Positions 23,282 through 32,440 of a stretch of DNA of 64,000 bases are shown here, piece by piece. How positions within the stretch are numbered: the first letter of the stretch is position 1; every line of letters starts with the position of its first letter. The stretch comes from Candidatus Defluviilinea proxima. Lineage in GTDB: Bacteria > Chloroflexota > Anaerolineae > Anaerolineales > Villigracilaceae. A model generated the notes under the pieces. The model saw only the letters and a program-made list of their open reading frames with translations. It was not told the DNA's origin and made no database searches. The stretch spans positions 3,487,501-3,551,500 of the forward strand of contig JADKIW010000001.1 of NCBI GenBank assembly GCA_016721115.1, given 5' to 3'. The translations under genes were made by a program, and so were the position numbers.

Positions 23282-24694
23282 TTACTCCAACGTGAAAGAA
23301 CACAGACTTGCTATCCCTTCGCCTGCGAACACAAAATACAATGCCGTGATCCCGTCGGGGATTTTGATGTCCGCAGAATACTCCGTCCAGATATTCGTGA
23401 ACACAACAGGTATGGTCCCCAAAACATCTCCGTCCCATGATGCTTTCACTTGAAAGTCACCTTTGCAATATCCACGTACTTTGATCGTCACTTTGCTGAC
23501 TTCCTGACAATCAAAATACTTGAAGCCTGCAACGGCGGAATTCATCATATTCGCGATGTAACCAATCTCTTCATCGCCATCTTTCCCGTCTTGCGTGATC
23601 TTGGGGTAGTGGTTGTCCATCCATGCGCTGTGGGATGTGTACACCGCCTCATCCTTACAGAAAAGGTTGCATGCCAGATACGCTGGATATTCTCCTCGCC
23701 CGATCAGCGGACCACGATTGAGGCCGCAAGAGGTCATCTCCACTTGGGGAATTAAGCCATCCTCCTGAACCTGCAGACGTTCGATACAGCCTTGCCTGCT
23801 GAAGCTTGTCCCGTTGGTGTGACGATGATAGAAAATGTACCATTCTCCATGGATCTCCACGATACTGCCGTGATTGTTCCCTCCGTAATACATTGGTTTC
23901 TCTGCAGGCTTGTAGGAATCGATGTGGAGGTCGTTGTTGCTCACCAACACTCCCTGATATTGAAAGTCTTTGGTAGGGTACTTGCTGGTTGCGTAGCACA
24001 ACTCGTGCATCACGATGGAAGAATAGACAAAATAGTATGTGTCCCCTCGCTTGCGGATGGATGACGCCTCAAAAAACTCATGCCTCTCAAAGCCTGAACC
24101 CTTGCTGTAAGGTTGACTGGGCGCAACGAACACCGGCTCTTCCATGACCGTTAGCATGTCCGGGCCTAGAACTGTTGCCATCGCTCCGTTTCGGGTCTTA
24201 TCTCCGGGCAGGCAGAATCCTGTGTACAGATAAGTTTTATCGCCCTCTGTGAGAACGCCTGGATCAAATTGGGGCTGATCGCCCGGTCGTTTTCCAAGGT
24301 GTGTTCCGTCCGCGTAGTGTACGTAGCCGAGAAAGTTGTATTGCCCGGCGGGTGTGTCACAAACGGCGACTGAGACGATGGACACCTTATCGAGAACATA
24401 ATACAAGTAGTAGCGTCCGTCTGGCCCTTGTGTCACATCGGGTGCATACAGACACATCCTGCCATCCGGGTTTAAGGGATCATCGGTCTTTTTGTAGATC
24501 ACGCCTTCATATCGCCAGTCCCCAAGGTCGGTGACCGGAGCCGACCAGCATACATAATCGTTCAAACAAAACACATGACCATTAAAGCGGTCGTGTGATC
24601 CGTATACATAAACCCTGTCGTTGAAAACATATGGCTCCCCATCTGGAATGTATTCCCATGAAGGAAGGTATGGGTTGAATCCTTGCTTTTTCAT
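23282..24694 (-). CDS. Glycoside hydrolase family 43 protein
   Basis: Predicted 470-residue five-bladed propeller enzyme that would act on arabinose- or xylose-containing glycans. It opens NPYLPSWEYIPDGEPYVFNDRVYVYGSHD, the GH43 start with its first acidic residue in PDGEP; a second acid lies in LYAPDV and the third in HEFFEASSIRK. A C-terminal domain from about residue 345 (with FKYFDC, VTIKVRGYCKG) looks like a CBM6-type carbohydrate-binding module. No signal peptide is seen, so it may be cytoplasmic. It stands alone next to a degraded gene and the restriction island. Confidence 0.85.
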   Translation of the reverse strand: MKKQGFNPYLPSWEYIPDGEPYVFNDRVYVYGSHDRFNGHVFCLNDYVCWSAPVTDLGDWRYEGVIYKKTDDPLNPDGRMCLYAPDVTQGPDGRYYLYYVLDKVSIVSVAVCDTPAGQYNFLGYVHYADGTHLGKRPGDQPQFDPGVLTEGDKTYLYTGFCLPGDKTRNGAMATVLGPDMLTVMEEPVFVAPSQPYSKGSGFERHEFFEASSIRKRGDTYYFVYSSIVMHELCYATSKYPTKDFQYQGVLVSNNDLHIDSYKPAEKPMYYGGNNHGSIVEIHGEWYIFYHRHTNGTSFSRQGCIERLQVQEDGLIPQVEMTSCGLNRGPLIGRGEYPAYLACNLFCKDEAVYTSHSAWMDNHYPKITQDGKDGDEEIGYIANMMNSAVAGFKYFDCQEVSKVTIKVRGYCKGDFQVKASWDGDVLGTIPVVFTNIWTEYSADIKIPDGITALYFVFAGEGIASLCSFTLE

Positions 24695-24747
24695 GCTTAT
24701 CGATAAACTCCTTCTATTCTGTTGTCTTTGGGGATTCTCATTATTAA

Positions 24748-25164
24748 CTATATTGTGAACAGACGTAATGAACCATCTTCTTTTTGCTCAATGCGTAGTT
24801 TCTGTAAGGAAGAAACAGCGGGTCCTCTCAAAGCTTTGCCGGTCATATCGAATCGTGAGCCATGGCATGGACATTCAAAGCCGAAGTTGCTGGGTTCAGT
24901 GGTGCACCCAAGATGCGTGCATGTGAGACTGATCGCTTGAAGGCCGTTGTCGTCATGGATGACCACGGCTGGAATATAAGCAAGGACAGTACGGCTATTA
25001 TAGGGGAAATCAGACACCTTTCCAATTTCGAATTCGGTTTGTGATGGCTTATCGAATTGATAACTCAGAAATCGGATCAAACCTCCGATGCCCAGTGCGC
25101 CTGCCACTGCGAGCAATGAGTTGGTGGAGAGTTTGAGAAAATCGCGGCGGGATGTTTGTTTCAT
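24748..25164 (-). CDS. Rieske 2Fe-2S subunit of a cytochrome bc-type complex
   Basis: Predicted 138-residue protein. The N-terminus KQTSRRDFLKLSTNSLLAVAGALGIGGL is a twin-arginine-type signal/anchor. The cluster-binding motifs CTHLGC and CPCHGSRF are complete. The start at 25162-25164 overlaps the cytochrome b stop as ATGA, so the two are translationally coupled. It should accept electrons from quinol at the cytochrome b subunit on the outer face of the membrane. Shorter than classic bc1 Rieske proteins but of ordinary length for bacterial alternative forms. Confidence 0.92.
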   Translation of the reverse strand: MKQTSRRDFLKLSTNSLLAVAGALGIGGLIRFLSYQFDKPSQTEFEIGKVSDFPYNSRTVLAYIPAVVIHDDNGLQAISLTCTHLGCTTEPSNFGFECPCHGSRFDMTGKALRGPAVSSLQKLRIEQKEDGSLRLFTI

Positions 25165-26948
25165 GGGGAACCTGTTGGAAAAGATGCAAGGATGGTGAGT
25201 GCGGTGATGGTGAGCGCCAGAACGATGATGATGACTTGTGAAACGCGGTTGCCTCGTGGGAACCATTTGCCAAGCTCATGGTCGCCAGCCTCTCGGAGCA
25301 CATAAGGGATGAGCGACATCAAGATCAATGTCAGCACCGGCACGGCGACACCCCAAAGGAAAGGGTCGCCATATTTGAGAAGCTCTTGTACCCACAGGAA
25401 GAACCATGGTGCGCGGGCATCGTGAACTTCGGTTGCGTATGTCATGGGGCGTGCAATAGGCGCAGGGAAGATGATCGATAACAGAATCAGAATAACGCTT
25501 GAAATGAGCATGATGCGCACTTCGCGTCGGACAAGTTCGAAGCGTGAAATGCGGATGCTATCTTCTCGTTGTATTGGAGGCGGCACAGCGATCCCGCCAT
25601 CGCGGCGTACGCGGAAGATGTGCCACACCACGAGAAAGATCAACGCGAGCATGAGCACAAAGATATGCCAAGTGTAAAAGCGCTCAAGGGTTGATAAGCC
25701 GGGTTGCCCGCCACCAATGACGAGTTGATACAACGCTCCGCCGATCCATGGAACGGTCTTGAGCAGGTTTGTACCCACGGTCAATGCCCAGCGGATGCCC
25801 TCGTCCCAGCGCAGGACGTAGCCGGTGAAATCCAATAACAAGATCAATACTAACATTCCCATGCCGATCAAATAATTGAACCGACGATGGCGGGCGTATG
25901 CCCCAGTCAACACAACGCGTAAAAGATGGACCGATGCCACGATCACGAGCGCCTGTGCTGACCAGTAATGCAAGTTGCGGATCAATGCTCCGAATGGGAC
26001 GAGTGATGTGATCGTCTCAACAGAAACTGCGGCATGTTCCGGTACAGGGATGTAATAGAACATCTCCAGGATACCGGTCACAAGAAGGATCAAACATAAG
26101 AAGACGGCCATTCCACCTGCGCCAAGGGTGTAGCGAAAGCGTGCTTGCAGAGCAGGGATGGTCGGAGCGTGCAAGTGATGGAAGAAGTTCGGTCTCTCGT
26201 GTGTAGGCTTGGGATCTGTTGCATCCACATTCTTTTTTTGTAGGATGCTTTTTCTGATATCTTGTGCCAGCATGCCGATTGCTGCAAGCCCAAGGATCCC
26301 AGCGAACACGAACAAAGCCGGGCGGTCGTTAATTGGCTGTGGCACGGCGTATTGGGTCATGATCGCCGATGCATTAGTATCGTTGAGTATAAAATCATCA
26401 GGCAATGTGCCGTGCATATCAAGAATGTATGCAGTGGCCTGCCATGCTTGTTCGTCGGTCAGTTGACCGGGGTCCCACCACGGCATGCTGGCAAGAACGT
26501 AATCATGTAGCTCTTGTGCGTTTTTGAAACGTGCCAAACTGCCCGGCCCCGCGACCGATGGAATGATCTTGTCTCTTGGAATTGCAAACCCCTGCGGTGG
26601 GACGTGTGATCCGTGACAACCGGACTTCCAGCAGTTGCGGTCTTCGCCGAAAGCCTCTCTCCACTCGTCGGTCAACCCCTGACCGTGGTCACCATGACAC
26701 GCCATGCACACGCCCCAATATTTGAGCGAGCCAGCCTCTAATTGATTTGGCGTTTCTGATGTAACGTTTGGCTTGTCCAGGCGCTTGGGGTCAAAGGTTG
26801 GTGTGGGTTGTAAGGTGGGTGCGGCAGTGAATTGTAGATTATGTGACGCCTCTACTGTGGATGATGAAAGCAAGGTTGCTGTTATTGCTAGAACGATAAC
26901 AGATACAGCCAACAAAGTACGGACGATAGAAATGCGATGCTCAGACAT
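25161..26948 (-). CDS. Cytochrome c - cytochrome b fusion protein
   Basis: Predicted 595-residue quinol-oxidising subunit. A cleavable or anchoring N-terminal helix precedes a T/P-rich linker and a cytochrome c-like domain with CMACH near residue 81 and a second, odd heme-like motif CWKSGCH (CX4CH) near 107. A membrane helix follows near 205-225. Then comes a cytochrome b/b6 domain whose first part has the paired heme histidines (RNLHYWSAQALVIVASVHLLRV and TWHIFVLMLALIFLVVWHIFRV) and whose second part has about three more helices. The order c-then-b in one chain is unusual. It is followed by the Rieske gene and preceded by DsrE/DUF2007/YwiC-like genes. Confidence 0.88.
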   Translation of the reverse strand: MSEHRISIVRTLLAVSVIVLAITATLLSSSTVEASHNLQFTAAPTLQPTPTFDPKRLDKPNVTSETPNQLEAGSLKYWGVCMACHGDHGQGLTDEWREAFGEDRNCWKSGCHGSHVPPQGFAIPRDKIIPSVAGPGSLARFKNAQELHDYVLASMPWWDPGQLTDEQAWQATAYILDMHGTLPDDFILNDTNASAIMTQYAVPQPINDRPALFVFAGILGLAAIGMLAQDIRKSILQKKNVDATDPKPTHERPNFFHHLHAPTIPALQARFRYTLGAGGMAVFLCLILLVTGILEMFYYIPVPEHAAVSVETITSLVPFGALIRNLHYWSAQALVIVASVHLLRVVLTGAYARHRRFNYLIGMGMLVLILLLDFTGYVLRWDEGIRWALTVGTNLLKTVPWIGGALYQLVIGGGQPGLSTLERFYTWHIFVLMLALIFLVVWHIFRVRRDGGIAVPPPIQREDSIRISRFELVRREVRIMLISSVILILLSIIFPAPIARPMTYATEVHDARAPWFFLWVQELLKYGDPFLWGVAVPVLTLILMSLIPYVLREAGDHELGKWFPRGNRVSQVIIIVLALTITALTILASFPTGSP

Positions 26949-26963
26949 TAGGCTACGTGTATC

Positions 26964-27302
26964 TTATAAGGTTATGACTTTATCAGCTTTTGTTTGGGCT
27001 TCGATGATATCGCCCATGCCGCCTACGATGCCAACTTTTACTTTTTCAGTGATGTCATAGTAGTTCAAGCAAGTAGAGCAGACGATCAGTCGCACGCCCT
27101 TTTGCTCAAGATTGCGCAACTGCTCGATCACAGGTGAACCTTCGCAGACAAGCCTTACACCCAACGTGTAAAAGCATAACGCGGCAGGCAGGCTGTCGTT
27201 TTGTAGAAGCAATTCAAAATACTTTGCCATCAATGTGTGTTGTAGCTTTTCGTCTGCACTCCCCATGCCGTTGTTAGTGATCAAGATAACAGTGTTTTTC
27301 AT
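26964..27302 (-). CDS. DsrE/YedF-like protein
   Basis: Predicted 112-residue DsrE-fold protein. It opens TVILITNNGMGSAD and carries CSTCLNYYDI near residue 75, the cysteine loop of YedF-like proteins linked to sulfur or selenium handling. The TusA-like N-terminal domain found in longer YedF proteins is absent. It lies 15 bases upstream of the cytochrome c-b gene and two bases after the DUF2007-like gene, so a role tied to this respiratory operon is likely. Confidence 0.85.
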   Translation of the reverse strand: MKNTVILITNNGMGSADEKLQHTLMAKYFELLLQNDSLPAALCFYTLGVRLVCEGSPVIEQLRNLEQKGVRLIVCSTCLNYYDITEKVKVGIVGGMGDIIEAQTKADKVITL

Positions 27303-27304
27303 TT

Positions 27305-27544
27305 TTATTCCGTTGCGTTGTTATATTCCTCGAGAAGTTGTTGAGCAGATTGTAAGACTTCATTTGGAACAAAAATCTGCACCAATCCCAACATATCGAG
27401 TGTTGTCGGGTAGATATTTTGCCCCAAGGCTTCTTGGAACAATTCCACATCTTCGATACCGTTTCCCATGAGGAATGCTTTGAGAACATCGGCCTCTGCG
27501 CGTCCATATACTTCGGTGAGCAGGCTCCATTTAAGTTCGTCCAT
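27305..27544 (-). CDS. DUF2007-like small protein
   Basis: Predicted 79-residue acidic soluble protein. The pattern WSLLTEVYGRAEADVLKAFLMGNGIEDVELFQEALG...VQIFVPNEVLQSAQQLLEEY fits DUF2007 (putative signal-transducing or PII-like fold). Start at 27542-27544 is set by GGAGG placed five bases ahead; a longer frame would run into the YwiC-like gene. Its function is unknown. Confidence 0.75.
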   Translation of the reverse strand: MDELKWSLLTEVYGRAEADVLKAFLMGNGIEDVELFQEALGQNIYPTTLDMLGLVQIFVPNEVLQSAQQLLEEYNNATE

Positions 27545-27546
27545 AT

Positions 27547-28371
27547 TTACCTCCAGGTCAAAATAAATAATACCGTCCAGAGAATACTTACGATCAACTG
27601 GCGGATTCCAATGTGTGTGGGTTTCCATCCATTTGCAGGATGCGTGATGCCCCACATCGTCTCGATCCATTGTATCAAGTATGGGAGGAAGAGAAGGCTC
27701 GGGAGAACAGCGAGTAGACTCAAAGTCAGGACTGATGCGAGATTGAAGGATGTATATAACGCGGCGCGCCATCCCATCTTCCACATCCCGCTTCTTTCTG
27801 GACTTTCGGCCTGCTCCCGTTGCTCAAGCCTTAGATATGCGTAGACGATGCTTGCCGCCGATTGAAACCAGGTGAGTATCCAAAGCCACCAGCCTGTTGG
27901 GTCATAGTGACCGATGCCCACCCAAAATGCCGCTAGCCCCGCAAGGGATAATACGCCGGTTGCGATAATTTCCACGTTGATCTGTCGTCGTTCGTCACGT
28001 TTGCTGACCAACCACAAGTGCCATGCAAAGACCAATGCACTTGGCATGGCAAGGTATAGAAGAAAGCCAAAACCGTTTAGTAGGAGCGCTGTGATTGCCA
28101 GAACAGCAATGATGCCATAGAGCGCTGTCCAAAAAAACGCGGCCGGTAATTCATCTCTTGTGCGGCGCTTGGAATAGATCTTGACGACGGTTGTTACAGG
28201 CTGACGAAGCATGAACGCGGCCATTGCGGCAACGATCAAGTTGAATGATGAAAATGTAAAAACCTTGCCCGCAAAAATGCCAACCAATAACGGACTTAGG
28301 ACAAATACCCAGGAACCATGATCTTGCGGAATGGCAACATTTTTGCGCAGAAAATTATGTTTACTCGCCAC
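27547..28371 (-). CDS. YwiC-like membrane protein
   Basis: Predicted 274-residue integral membrane protein with about eight helices. The start IPQDHGSWVFVLSPLLVGI, followed by RQP and KIYSKRRTRDELPAAF, is characteristic of YwiC-like proteins, often found near anaerobic respiration genes. It is the first gene of the operon that ends with the Rieske protein. Its stop codon is two bases before the next ATG. Function unknown; association with quinol oxidation or nitrate/sulfur respiration is inferred from context. Confidence 0.85.
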   Translation of the reverse strand: MASKHNFLRKNVAIPQDHGSWVFVLSPLLVGIFAGKVFTFSSFNLIVAAMAAFMLRQPVTTVVKIYSKRRTRDELPAAFFWTALYGIIAVLAITALLLNGFGFLLYLAMPSALVFAWHLWLVSKRDERRQINVEIIATGVLSLAGLAAFWVGIGHYDPTGWWLWILTWFQSAASIVYAYLRLEQREQAESPERSGMWKMGWRAALYTSFNLASVLTLSLLAVLPSLLFLPYLIQWIETMWGITHPANGWKPTHIGIRQLIVSILWTVLFILTWR

Positions 28372-28509
28372 ACTTGCATTATATCTTTAGGGTCTATGTG
28401 CGGTCATGTGACGAAAATCAGGTTATTGTATGAATTGTAGGAAGGGCGTTTGTTAGCGTCTTGCAGATGCGCCTGCCCATCAATTGTGCTAGAATCGACG
28501 GAACTTAAT

Positions 28510-31500
28510 ATGCTTAAAGACCGCCTGATCGCATTCTTGAAGATACTTCCTGAAGAGACCCGCATGGTCTCTTTAATGGCTGTGTTGTTCTTGTGCTTGC
28601 AGGCTGGGCAGGGGTTTGGTGAGAATGCGGCATTTGCGTTGTTCCTCTCCAGCGTGAAAGTGGATTACCTGCCGTATATGTACATGGGGCTTGGGGGAGT
28701 GGTGTTCCTTGCCTCGATCTTCTTTTCAGCCAGTTTAAGCCGTTTTCAAAACTCCAGCGTTGTCGTGAACTTTTTAGCTGGGGCTATTTTGTTGTTCTCG
28801 CTGGAATGGATCTTTATTGTTTTCGCTGGCAATGCAGTTTCCTATCCTGTACTTTGGCTGACCACGTATGGTTCGGGTGTTGTATTTGGCACATTGTTAT
28901 GGACCGTAGCAGGTGAAGTGTGCGATGCGCGTCAGGCAAAACGACTTTTCCCATTGTTCACAAGCATGGGTATTTTGGGAAGCGTGTTGGGGAATTCTCT
29001 GACAGGTCTTGTCGCGAAGGCGGCTGGCACAACCAGTCTCATCATTTTCTACGTTTTATTATTGGGAATTGGTTTTGTGGTTGTACGGCGGGTGACGAAA
29101 GAATATTTCAAGACTGAGCCAGATGCCAATATCCGTTTTAGCCTGATAGATGATATTCGCGCTGGGTATCAATTTGTGCGAGGCTCGCAACTGTTTCGTT
29201 TGATCGCGCTGTCGTCCATCCTCTATTCCATTCTTTTTTTCACCGTGGACTTTCCCTTCAGTGAGCGGATCTCCATTCAATTTGCGAACGATTCTGCCGG
29301 GTTGGCGGGTTTCAAAGGCTTGTTCACGAGTTTAGTCACCGCTGTGACGTTTTTGGTCTCGTTGTTTTTGGCCAATCGTTTGTACACCAAACTGGGCATT
29401 GTCAACAGCGTTTTGATCATGCCGATCACGTATGTTGTGACGTTCATTGTGTTCTTTGTCAGTTTTAATTTCTGGGGTGCTGTTGGCGCACGTTTCGGTC
29501 AGTTGGTGATTTTGGGCGGACTTGGCGGCACAGCGTGGAATGCTTTGTTCAATGTAGTGCCCTCTGAACGGCGCGGACAAGTACTGTCTTTTAATAACGG
29601 TGTCCCAGCTCAAATCGGCGTTGTACTTTCTGGCCTCTTAATCATCCTCAGTCGACGGGCTCTGGAGACACAGGATATCCTCCTGTTGGGTCTGACGATC
29701 GCGATCGTTACGGTGCAAGTCACACGTAAGATGCGCCCCGCCTACGGGGAAGCGTTGTTAAGCGCTTTGCGTGCGGGGCGTGTGGAAGTATTCAGTGAAG
29801 AGGCTGATGATTTCGCTGGGTATCAAAACGACCCGATGGCCCTGGAAGTGACTCGTGATGCGCTTAACGACCCGCGCCCTCTTACGCGCCGACTGGCCGT
29901 GGAGATGTTGGCTCGCATGGGTGGCAAGACTGCCGCGCATGATATTGTCGAGCACTTGAACGATGAGGATGCTTCTGTCCGTGCGGCGGCTGTGGGTGCC
30001 TTGGTTGATTTGGATGCGAAGGATTCTTTCAAACATGTCATCATGGGATTGGACGACGAGAGTGATGAAGTACGTGAACAGACTCTCGCGGCTCTTCCCA
30101 AGCTGGAAGTTGCCTCAACACCCGAACTGATTCGTACCCTTGAGCGTTTGCTCGAAAACCCCAACCTCAAGATCGCTTCGCATGCCGCGATCGTGTTGCT
30201 ATATCTTGGTGAAACATCCAGAGCCCTTGCGTTTGTTGCAAAGACTTTCAAAGACAAGGATCCTATTCATCGCATCACTCCGTTTTCCTCGTATCGCGTG
30301 ATTGCTTCCATGGTGAATACTGTTATTCCTTTTGATAAGGGATTGGTACGCGCAGCCCTTCATGACCCTGCTCCTGTAGTTCGCCGCGAGGCCGCGAGGA
30401 TTGTTTCCTTTTTGATGGATGAGTCCATTGTCGATGATGTAATTACTTTGCTCGGTGACCCAGATACGATGGTGAAGAGAAATGCGTCAGAATCGCTGAA
30501 GCAGAATTGGGATATATCGAGAGGCGTCTTAATTCGTATGTTGCAAGAGGCCGACGAGTCCATTATTGCGCCTGTCATGGATTCCATCCCTACTGGCGAC
30601 GCGGGAATATTGGATGCGCTCTTGACTCGTATTCACCGTGAAGTAGCATGGATCCAGTATTTGCGCGCGTTAGTGGAGCCGCTCCCGCTTAAGGGGCGAA
30701 TGACAAAACTGCTGGTCTATATTTTGCGGTATCGCATTTTGTTGCGTGAAGAACGATTGGTAAAAGCTGTAGGTTTGTTTGGCGATCAACGTGCCATGAA
30801 CCTGGTGCGTGCCGCCTTGGTGGAAGGTGATGCTTCTGCAAGAGCCGCTGCTTTGGAAGCTCTGGAAACATTGGGCGATAAGCGTGTCACTGCAGAGGTG
30901 TTGCCGATATTGGAGAGTGACTCCAGTGATATGTTAGCTCCATTTACGCTTACAGACGCGATGAAAGAATTGTTGAAAGATCAGGACCCTGAACTGCGGT
31001 CGCTGGCTATGTTTGTGATCGCAGAACTTGCGTTGGAAGAGTTTGTTCCGAAACTACGGGAACTTTCTGTAAGTGACGATAAATTAACTGTAAGCATGGC
31101 GCGTGACGCCCTTTCGCGCATGGGAGGTACTTCCATTATGAAGACATCCAAAAATATAAAGACCTTGCGAACATTGACCACGCTGGACCGCATCCTGTTT
31201 TTCCGTGAGGTGCCTATGTTCTCGCGTCTCACGCCAGATGACCTTGAGCGTATCGCAGAGATTGCTGAAGAACAGTTATTTCTGGAAGGTTCTTTCCTGT
31301 GTCGTGAAGGGGAACGAGGCGATACATTGTTCATCATTACTGATGGTATGGTGGATGTGGTGAAGACCTCTGGGAATGTTGAAACTGTTTTAGCTACACA
31401 AAGCGTAGGCAGTTATGTAGGGGAAATGGCCGTGTTAGAATCGGCGCCTCGTTCGGCCACGTTACGAGCGCGCAGTAATGTGCGCGCACTGGTAATTAAT

Positions 31501-31614
31501 GGAGATGCGTTCAACACCATCCTTTTGGATCGCCCGGAAGTGGCCGTCTCTGTTTTACAACACATGTCCCACCGTGTGCGCGAGTTGAATCAACGCGTCG
31601 GTGTGTCGGCTTGA
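28510..31614 (+). CDS. Npt-type transporter fused to HEAT repeats and a cyclic-nucleotide-binding domain
   Basis: Predicted 1034-residue protein. Residues about 15-415 form about 12 membrane helices resembling MFS/Npt1-Npt2 nucleotide transporters (a motif such as SMGILGSVLGNSLTG is typical). Residues about 440-870 are helical HEAT-like repeats (for example LTRRLAVEMLARMGG and ASVRAAAVGALVDLD). The last 130 residues form a CAP-type cNMP-binding domain (EGSFLCREGERGDTLFIITDGMVDV ... YVGEMAVLESAPRSATLRA), with the phosphate-cassette GEMA and R.AT. No helix-turn-helix follows. The start at 28510 is chosen over an upstream alternative that adds no conserved text. It faces away from the YwiC operon. 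Confidence 0.85.
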   Translation: MLKDRLIAFLKILPEETRMVSLMAVLFLCLQAGQGFGENAAFALFLSSVKVDYLPYMYMGLGGVVFLASIFFSASLSRFQNSSVVVNFLAGAILLFSLEWIFIVFAGNAVSYPVLWLTTYGSGVVFGTLLWTVAGEVCDARQAKRLFPLFTSMGILGSVLGNSLTGLVAKAAGTTSLIIFYVLLLGIGFVVVRRVTKEYFKTEPDANIRFSLIDDIRAGYQFVRGSQLFRLIALSSILYSILFFTVDFPFSERISIQFANDSAGLAGFKGLFTSLVTAVTFLVSLFLANRLYTKLGIVNSVLIMPITYVVTFIVFFVSFNFWGAVGARFGQLVILGGLGGTAWNALFNVVPSERRGQVLSFNNGVPAQIGVVLSGLLIILSRRALETQDILLLGLTIAIVTVQVTRKMRPAYGEALLSALRAGRVEVFSEEADDFAGYQNDPMALEVTRDALNDPRPLTRRLAVEMLARMGGKTAAHDIVEHLNDEDASVRAAAVGALVDLDAKDSFKHVIMGLDDESDEVREQTLAALPKLEVASTPELIRTLERLLENPNLKIASHAAIVLLYLGETSRALAFVAKTFKDKDPIHRITPFSSYRVIASMVNTVIPFDKGLVRAALHDPAPVVRREAARIVSFLMDESIVDDVITLLGDPDTMVKRNASESLKQNWDISRGVLIRMLQEADESIIAPVMDSIPTGDAGILDALLTRIHREVAWIQYLRALVEPLPLKGRMTKLLVYILRYRILLREERLVKAVGLFGDQRAMNLVRAALVEGDASARAAALEALETLGDKRVTAEVLPILESDSSDMLAPFTLTDAMKELLKDQDPELRSLAMFVIAELALEEFVPKLRELSVSDDKLTVSMARDALSRMGGTSIMKTSKNIKTLRTLTTLDRILFFREVPMFSRLTPDDLERIAEIAEEQLFLEGSFLCREGERGDTLFIITDGMVDVVKTSGNVETVLATQSVGSYVGEMAVLESAPRSATLRARSNVRALVINGDAFNTILLDRPEVAVSVLQHMSHRVRELNQRVGVSA

Positions 31615-31645
31615 TGTTATATTATTTTCAATGGAGTGAATGAGA

Positions 31646-32365
31646 ATGGCAAACAAGAAAAAGATCGAAGAACAATTGGAAGCAGAGCGAAAGGAACGGC
31701 AGGCGCGCTATATACAGATCGGCGGCGCACTTGTTGTCCTTTTGTTGATCGTGTTGGGATTTTGGTTCTTCTCACCGAAGGCCCCGGCAGATGTTCCTGC
31801 CGCCGCTGTGAGTGTAGGAACCCAACCTGCTTGTGATATTTTTGCAGATATTCCGGTGGCTTCCCAGTATAGTGCGCCCCCCATTAAGATCGATCCAGCA
31901 AAACAATATTTTGCGACAGTTAAAATGGCCAACGGCGGCGAGTTCGTGATGCAGTTATACCCCGATAAGGCACCGATCACTGTAAACAGTTTTGTATTCC
32001 TTGCCTGTAAGGGCTTCTTCAATGGCGTGACGTTCCACCGTGTGCTCGAAGGCTTCATGGCGCAAGGCGGTGACCCGACAGGCACAGGCGGTGGTGGACC
32101 TGGCTATCAGTTTGTGAATGAAGATAGCGATCTTGTGTTCGATAAAGAAGGCGTGGTTGCCATGGCGAATGCAGGCCGTGACACGAATGGCAGTCAGTTC
32201 TTCATTACATTTGGCCCAGCTGACTTTTTGAATGGTAGCTACACCATTTTTGGGCAGATAGTGCAAGGCATGGATGTGGTCAATGGCATTACGAAACGTG
32301 ATCCTGAGCAAAACCCGTCCTTTACGGGTGATGTGATGGAGAGCGTGACGATCACAGTGCCGTAG
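31646..32365 (+). CDS. Membrane-anchored cyclophilin-type peptidyl-prolyl isomerase
   Basis: Predicted 239-residue protein. A charged N-terminal helix, one membrane anchor (about residues 27-46) and a T/S/P-poor linker lead into a cyclophilin domain with FHRVLEGFMAQGGDPTGTGGGGPGY, FDKEGVVAMANAGRDTNGSQFFITFG and YTIFGQIVQGMDVV. It should catalyse proline isomerisation outside the membrane. Start at 31646 fits the GGAG ribosome site better than an ATG six bases earlier. Closed by a bidirectional terminator shared with the converging sulfur operon. Confidence 0.93.
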   Translation: MANKKKIEEQLEAERKERQARYIQIGGALVVLLLIVLGFWFFSPKAPADVPAAAVSVGTQPACDIFADIPVASQYSAPPIKIDPAKQYFATVKMANGGEFVMQLYPDKAPITVNSFVFLACKGFFNGVTFHRVLEGFMAQGGDPTGTGGGGPGYQFVNEDSDLVFDKEGVVAMANAGRDTNGSQFFITFGPADFLNGSYTIFGQIVQGMDVVNGITKRDPEQNPSFTGDVMESVTITVP

Positions 32366-32382
32366 CGAAGAAGCTGTAGAAC

Positions 32383-32420
32383 AAAAAGGACCTCGCAGAA
32401 TGAACTGCGAGGTCCTTTTT
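32383..32420. terminator. Bidirectional terminator between converging genes
   Basis: AAAAAGGACCTCGCAG and CTGCGAGGTCCTTTTT form a 16-base-pair stem with a six-base loop. With T runs on both strands it can end the isomerase transcript and the minus-strand sulfur operon. Confidence 0.88.
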
Positions 32421-32440
32421 GTTTATTATTGTTGAGTTTG

